9,906 nt of DNA from positions 1-9,906 of the forward strand of contig JBMNTS010000042.1 in assembly GCA_050945855.1 (NCBI GenBank), in the 5' to 3' direction. The notes under the pieces were generated by a model. The model saw only the letters and a program-made list of their open reading frames with translations, was not told the origin of the DNA and made no database searches. The stretch is from CAYSNP01 sp050945855 (GTDB taxonomy: Bacteria > Bacillota > Clostridia > Christensenellales > DTU072). Positions 6,625-9,906 of the stretch are shown piece after piece (the first letter of the stretch is position 1; each line of letters starts with the position of its first letter). The position numbers were made by a program, and so were the translations under genes.

Positions 6625-8030
6625 TTATCGTAATAGGTCTGGGCAATCAAAAAGGCGACCTGACAATTAATCAAACGGCAGCGATAAGCAAAGCGGATAA
6701 GGTTGTGGTAAAGACCGCAAAAACCCCTACCTATACATATTTTACCGAAAACAGAATTCCCGTTGAAAATTTGGATAATATTTACGAAAGGGCAACCGAT
6801 TTTAACGATTTGGATACCCGGATTGTAGATTATCTTACTTTACTCAAGGAAGATAATATTGTATACTGCGTCAACGGCTCCGGTTACACCGACAGTTCCG
6901 TCGCCGCTCTCAGCCTTGCCTGCGATATAAAGATTTTGCCCGGAGTAGGACAGGAGGCCCCGTCGCTTTCCCTCAGCCCCGCTCCCGGCTACACCGTGTA
7001 TTCTGCAAGCGACTTTTTGCTCAGGGCAAGGAATATGACGGACACCAATCTGCCGCTGGTGATTTACGAGATTTACGACAAACTGACCGCTCAGGAGATA
7101 AAAATCAAGCTGCTGGAAATGTATCCCGCGGACACAAAAGCGGTTGTATGCCGCAACGGAAAAAGCGAGCGGACAGAGCTTGCGGAGATAGACAGGCAGA
7201 AAAAATACGATTACAGCTTTTCGCTTTGCGTGATACCCAACAGCTTTTACCAAAAAGGTATTTATACCTTCGGGGACGTCGCGGAGATAGTAATGCGGTT
7301 GCGTGACCCCGGCGGTTGTCCGTGGGACAGAGCGCAAACGGCGGAATCCATAAGGGAAAATATTATTGAAGAGGCTTACGAGTTGGTAGAGGCAATCAAC
7401 CTAAAGGACAGCGATAAGATAATAGAGGAGTGCGGCGACGTGCTTTTGCAAGCGGTCTTTTTATCCGTCATTTGTCAGGCGGGAGGACAATTCAATTTGT
7501 TTGACGTTACCACGGGGCTTGCCAAAAAACTTATTTCCAGACATACGCACATTTTCGGCAAAGACAAGGCGCACAGCGAGGCGGAAGCGTTGGCCTTCTG
7601 GGAGCAGGCAAAGAAAAAGGAAAAATCGCAAAAGACGGTAAACGACGCGATAGCGGGAGTGGCGCAGACTTTCAATTCGCTGATGAGAGCGGAAAAAATA
7701 CAAAAGATTATTAAAAAAACGGGTTTTGATTTTGCGAACGCGGAAGAGGGCTTAGCCAAGATTTATGAAGAACTGAAAGAGTTGAAGGAAGCCAAAAGCG
7801 CGGAAGAGATAGAAAACGAATGCGGCGATTTGCTGTTTTCCGCCGTCAATCTGTTAAGGTTGCTGGGCGTCAATTCCGAAGTGGCGCTGGACAAAACCAC
7901 GGATAAATTTATCAGACGCTTTGAATATGTGATAAAGAAGGCGGAAGAGGAAGGATATAATATTTACGAGTGCCCCGTGGAAAAAATGCACGAATGGTAT
8001 TATCAGGGCAAACTCTATGAAAACCTATGA
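6621..8030 (+). CDS. yabN: YabN-type fusion: tetrapyrrole-methylase-like domain plus two MazG NTP pyrophosphohydrolase domains
   Basis: The 469-residue protein has three parts. Residues 1-215 resemble the SAM-dependent tetrapyrrole (corrin/porphyrin) methylase fold, with GLGNQKGDLT at 6-15. The first MazG domain starts with RDPGGCPWDRAQ (CPWD at 233-236) and has the metal-binding EEAYE at 250-254 and EECGD at 269-273. A second MazG copy has EELKE at 383-387 and ECGD at 400-403. MazG domains hydrolyse nucleoside triphosphates to monophosphates and pyrophosphate and help remove aberrant nucleotides. The methylase domain's role in YabN proteins is unknown. The start is ATG 6621, which overlaps the preceding TGA (ATGA) and has GGGAGGG at 6608-6614 six bases upstream; an open frame upstream of it lies inside yabM. 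Its end overlaps the dus gene by four bases. The methylase motifs are altered (see findings). Confidence 0.95.
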   Translation: MIIVIGLGNQKGDLTINQTAAISKADKVVVKTAKTPTYTYFTENRIPVENLDNIYERATDFNDLDTRIVDYLTLLKEDNIVYCVNGSGYTDSSVAALSLACDIKILPGVGQEAPSLSLSPAPGYTVYSASDFLLRARNMTDTNLPLVIYEIYDKLTAQEIKIKLLEMYPADTKAVVCRNGKSERTELAEIDRQKKYDYSFSLCVIPNSFYQKGIYTFGDVAEIVMRLRDPGGCPWDRAQTAESIRENIIEEAYELVEAINLKDSDKIIEECGDVLLQAVFLSVICQAGGQFNLFDVTTGLAKKLISRHTHIFGKDKAHSEAEALAFWEQAKKKEKSQKTVNDAIAGVAQTFNSLMRAEKIQKIIKKTGFDFANAEEGLAKIYEELKELKEAKSAEEIENECGDLLFSAVNLLRLLGVNSEVALDKTTDKFIRRFEYVIKKAEEEGYNIYECPVEKMHEWYYQGKLYENL

Positions 8031-8959
8031 AGATAGCAAATATTGAGCTTGCGGGCAATTTGATTTTGGCGCCGATTGCGGGGTATTCCGACATCGGTAT
8101 GCGTATGCTTTCTCTGCGCTACGGCGCGGGGCTTGCCTTTTGCGAAATGGTGAGCGCCAAAGGACTGTATTACAACAGCGAAAAAACCAAAACGCTGCTT
8201 GCCACCCATCCCGCGGAAAAAATCAAGGCGGCGCAGCTGTTCGGGAGCGAGCCCGAAATAATGGCGGAGGCGGTAGCGGGCGCGCTGGCCGATTTTGATA
8301 TTATCGACATCAATTTGGGTTGCCCGGTAAGAAAAATCGTAAGCAACGGAGAGGGTTGCGCCCTTATGCGGAATCCGGATAAGGTATTCAAAATAGTTTC
8401 GGCGTGCAAGGCAGCGGCCCCGGGCAGAGCAATCAGCGCCAAAATTCGGGCTGGATTGGATAAAGAGAGTATAAACGCGGTAGAAATAGCCCTGGCTGTG
8501 GAAGCCGCCGGCGCCTCTTTTGTCACCGTTCACGGGCGCACAAGGGATATGTTTTACAGCGGAAAGGCTGACCCGGAGGTAATAGCCAAAGTAAAAAGGG
8601 CGCTGACAATCCCGGTCATCGGCAACGGAGACGTCACCGACAGGCAAAGTTATCAGAGGATGCTGGAGTACACGGGCGCGGACGGGGTTATGATAGCCAG
8701 AGGCGCGCTGGGCAAGCCTTATATTTTTTCGGAAATTCTGGGATTGCCTTATGATTATAATTTATATGATTTAATTATGGAGCATTTTTCCGAATTAAAT
8801 AAGATTTTACCCGAACGCGCGGCAGTATCAAACATGAAAAAGCATATAGCCTTTTACGTAAAGGGTCACCGCCGCCAAAAACTTATTAAGGAAAAAGTAT
8901 TTCAGGCGGCAGGAGCAGAGCAACTGACGGACGCGCTGGAGTATCTCAAAGAGCCGTAA
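8027..8959 (+). CDS. dusB: tRNA-dihydrouridine synthase, DusB-like
   Basis: This 310-residue cytoplasmic flavoenzyme reduces specific uridines in the tRNA D-loop to dihydrouridine using FMN and NAD(P)H. The TIM-barrel signatures appear in order: LAPIAGYSD (14-22), QLFGSEPE, DINLGCPVRKI with the catalytic cysteine C99, SAKIRAG with K139, VTVHGRTR with H169, GNGDV (199-203) and GVMIARGALGKP (around 220-230). The compact C-terminal helical region ends at 310, typical of bacterial Dus proteins. DusB is preferred for a Firmicute, but subfamily assignment is by general resemblance. The ATG at 8027 overlaps the yabN stop in an ATGA junction and has no clear ribosome binding site, so translation is probably coupled. 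It is apparently the last gene of the operon, followed by only a weak hairpin and then a new promoter. Confidence 0.95.
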   Translation: MKIANIELAGNLILAPIAGYSDIGMRMLSLRYGAGLAFCEMVSAKGLYYNSEKTKTLLATHPAEKIKAAQLFGSEPEIMAEAVAGALADFDIIDINLGCPVRKIVSNGEGCALMRNPDKVFKIVSACKAAAPGRAISAKIRAGLDKESINAVEIALAVEAAGASFVTVHGRTRDMFYSGKADPEVIAKVKRALTIPVIGNGDVTDRQSYQRMLEYTGADGVMIARGALGKPYIFSEILGLPYDYNLYDLIMEHFSELNKILPERAAVSNMKKHIAFYVKGHRRQKLIKEKVFQAAGAEQLTDALEYLKEP

Positions 8960-9012
8960 AAGGCTGATTTTATAAAAAAATCAAAAAATAATCTGTTGCT
9001 TTTCTTTTGTTA

Positions 9013-9041
9013 TTGCAAAACAGTCCTCACTGTGCTATAAT
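9013..9041 (+). promoter_or_regulatory. Extended -10 promoter of the terminal membrane-protein gene
   Basis: TTGCAA (9013-9018), a 17-base spacer and TATAAT (9036-9041) with an upstream TGC (9033-9035) form an extended -10 promoter. Transcription should start near 9048, giving a leader of about 28 bases with GGAGG at 9063-9067. A short inverted repeat, ACAGT-CCTC-ACTGT (9020-9033), occupies the spacer. The promoter shows that the downstream gene is independent of the spoVT operon. Confidence 0.85.
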
Positions 9042-9075
9042 CAAGAATACAATTTATATTTTGGAGGAAAGTATT

Positions 9076-9906
9076 ATGGCGCATACTGCACACACGGATA
9101 ATTGTTGCCTAAAAGGATGTCTTACATCTTTAATAGTTATGCTTATAACCGTCGCGCTTATTGTAGGCGGTATTTGGTATGTACTAAATATGACTTTTGC
9201 CGAGCTGGGCGTGGCCGACACACCTATATATAATGAAGCCACCATAAGAGATTTAGGCTTGGCGGACACAAAAGTCATTGATGTGATTAAAGCTATCAAG
9301 GATGTCTTTAAGATGCCTGAAGAAAGTGACATTGTTACAAACCCTTACAATGCCGAGGAGGCGGACGCCAATCTGGCGGCAGAGATTGACATGCTTCTGC
9401 CTCAGACTGAGGGCGGCCAGCCCGATTACGGCTCTTTGACGCATACGCAACTGGTTACTCCCGGGGAGAGATACCTTGTCACGCTGGCAGATACCGACCT
9501 GGCGTACTTGATGGAACAGATAATAAAGCAATCCGAAGACAATCAGGATATGGAAAACGTCAAAAAGCAGCCGTTGAGTTTCAGGGAAGTCACAATATAT
9601 AAGACAACGGAAGGTGACTATAAGTTAAGAGTAATTTTAAAAATGGACTTATCGGATATGATGGGCGAACTGACCGCGCAAATGCAGGGTATGCCGGAGC
9701 AGGTAGTAGGCGTATTGCCGAACGCTATTTACTTTGTTTGCGACAGCGATCTGACAGTTTCCAATGAGGGCGTGGCGTATATTTCCGGTCAGCAGTTGGC
9801 CGTTAACGGAGCCAACAACTTCCTGATGGATATGATTATGGAAAAACTTAACGAAGCCTCTCAAAGCGATAGCGGCGAGGGCAATTTCGGTCAATCTCTG
9901 GGCAAA
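9076..9906 (+). CDS. Unrecognised single-pass membrane protein with a large extracytoplasmic domain (partial, 3' end outside the window)
   Basis: The ATG at 9076 follows GGAGG by 8 bases and opens a frame with no stop through the window end, giving at least 277 residues. A short cytoplasmic N-terminus with three cysteines (C10, C11, C15) and K13 precedes one hydrophobic segment at about 16-38 (LTSLIVMLITVALIVGGIWY in part). There is no lipobox, so it is a signal anchor rather than a lipoprotein. The rest is soluble and acidic, presumably outside the membrane. It contains the segment TLADTDLAYLMEQIIKQ (about 136-152) and, near the visible end, a stretch around 230-260 with AYISGQQLAVNGANNF. 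I do not recognise the family. The layout loosely recalls anchored YpmS/DUF2140-like proteins, but that is a weak resemblance. Codon use looks like that of the neighbouring genes, and a strong promoter precedes it. Confidence 0.82.
   Translation, partial: MAHTAHTDNCCLKGCLTSLIVMLITVALIVGGIWYVLNMTFAELGVADTPIYNEATIRDLGLADTKVIDVIKAIKDVFKMPEESDIVTNPYNAEEADANLAAEIDMLLPQTEGGQPDYGSLTHTQLVTPGERYLVTLADTDLAYLMEQIIKQSEDNQDMENVKKQPLSFREVTIYKTTEGDYKLRVILKMDLSDMMGELTAQMQGMPEQVVGVLPNAIYFVCDSDLTVSNEGVAYISGQQLAVNGANNFLMDMIMEKLNEASQSDSGEGNFGQSLGK

Noticed and set aside
8015..8647. 210-codon minus-strand open frame opposite dusB
   Set aside because: It is a shadow of the conserved Dus coding frame; its protein has no family resemblance or supported start.
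8952..8982. Terminator after dusB
   Set aside because: AGCC (8952-8955)/GGCT (8962-8965) is only a 4-bp stem followed by GATTTT, and the next dyad (8966-8982) is AT-only with no T run behind it. It is too weak to call.
1..9906. Mobile elements, CRISPR arrays, tRNA/rRNA genes, riboswitches, toxin-antitoxin or phage-defence genes
   Set aside because: I looked for these on both strands and found no transposase motifs, regular direct repeats, cloverleaf sequences or recognisable riboswitch cores. SpoVT shares the AbrB/MazE fold with antitoxins and yabN carries MazG domains, but gene order and domain content identify the sporulation-associated cluster instead.

Overview
The window looks like a chromosomal segment of an anaerobic, low-to-mid GC Firmicute of the class Clostridia, probably from a lineage that forms endospores or descends from spore formers. 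The evidence is a full-length pyruvate:ferredoxin oxidoreductase (anaerobic pyruvate oxidation), a SpoVT-type sporulation regulator next to YabM- and YabN-type genes (a Firmicute gene order), a perfect CIRCE operator, strong GGAGG ribosome binding sites and clean sigma-A-type promoters. Species cannot be assigned from sequence alone.

Left edge (1-638, minus strand): the first 18 codons of a small heat-shock protein (Hsp20) run off the window. Upstream of it lie a perfect CIRCE operator (HrcA target) and a near-consensus promoter. Behind that, in the same orientation, is a two-CBS-domain protein resembling B. subtilis YhcV.

Divergent intergenic region (639-890): a strong promoter for nifJ with a 15-bp inverted repeat on its -35 box, a cre/LacI-like 12-bp palindrome, and a weak terminator-like hairpin in the leader of the CBS gene.

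Centre (891-4437): nifJ, a single-polypeptide PFOR with all [4Fe-4S] cysteines and the TPP site intact, closed by a strong GC-rich terminator. It appears to be a monocistronic unit.

Right half (4516-8959, plus strand): a tightly packed four-gene run, spoVT, a YabM/SpoVB-family flippase, yabN (methylase-like plus two MazG domains) and a DusB-like tRNA-dihydrouridine synthase. Junctions are 0 bp, then two 4-bp ATGA overlaps. This combines a developmental transcription regulator, an envelope-precursor transporter, nucleotide sanitation and tRNA modification. The mfd gene usually found before spoVT and the rqcP/yabP/yabQ/divIC genes usually found after yabN are not adjacent here.

Right edge (9013-9906): an extended -10 promoter drives an unrecognised single-pass membrane protein that is open at the window end.

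No RNA genes, CRISPR arrays, insertion sequences, defence systems or phage genes were seen. Most of the window is conserved housekeeping DNA. The most unusual items are the unknown membrane protein, the altered methylase motifs of YabN and the palindromes around the nifJ promoter. I do not see a convincing novel system.
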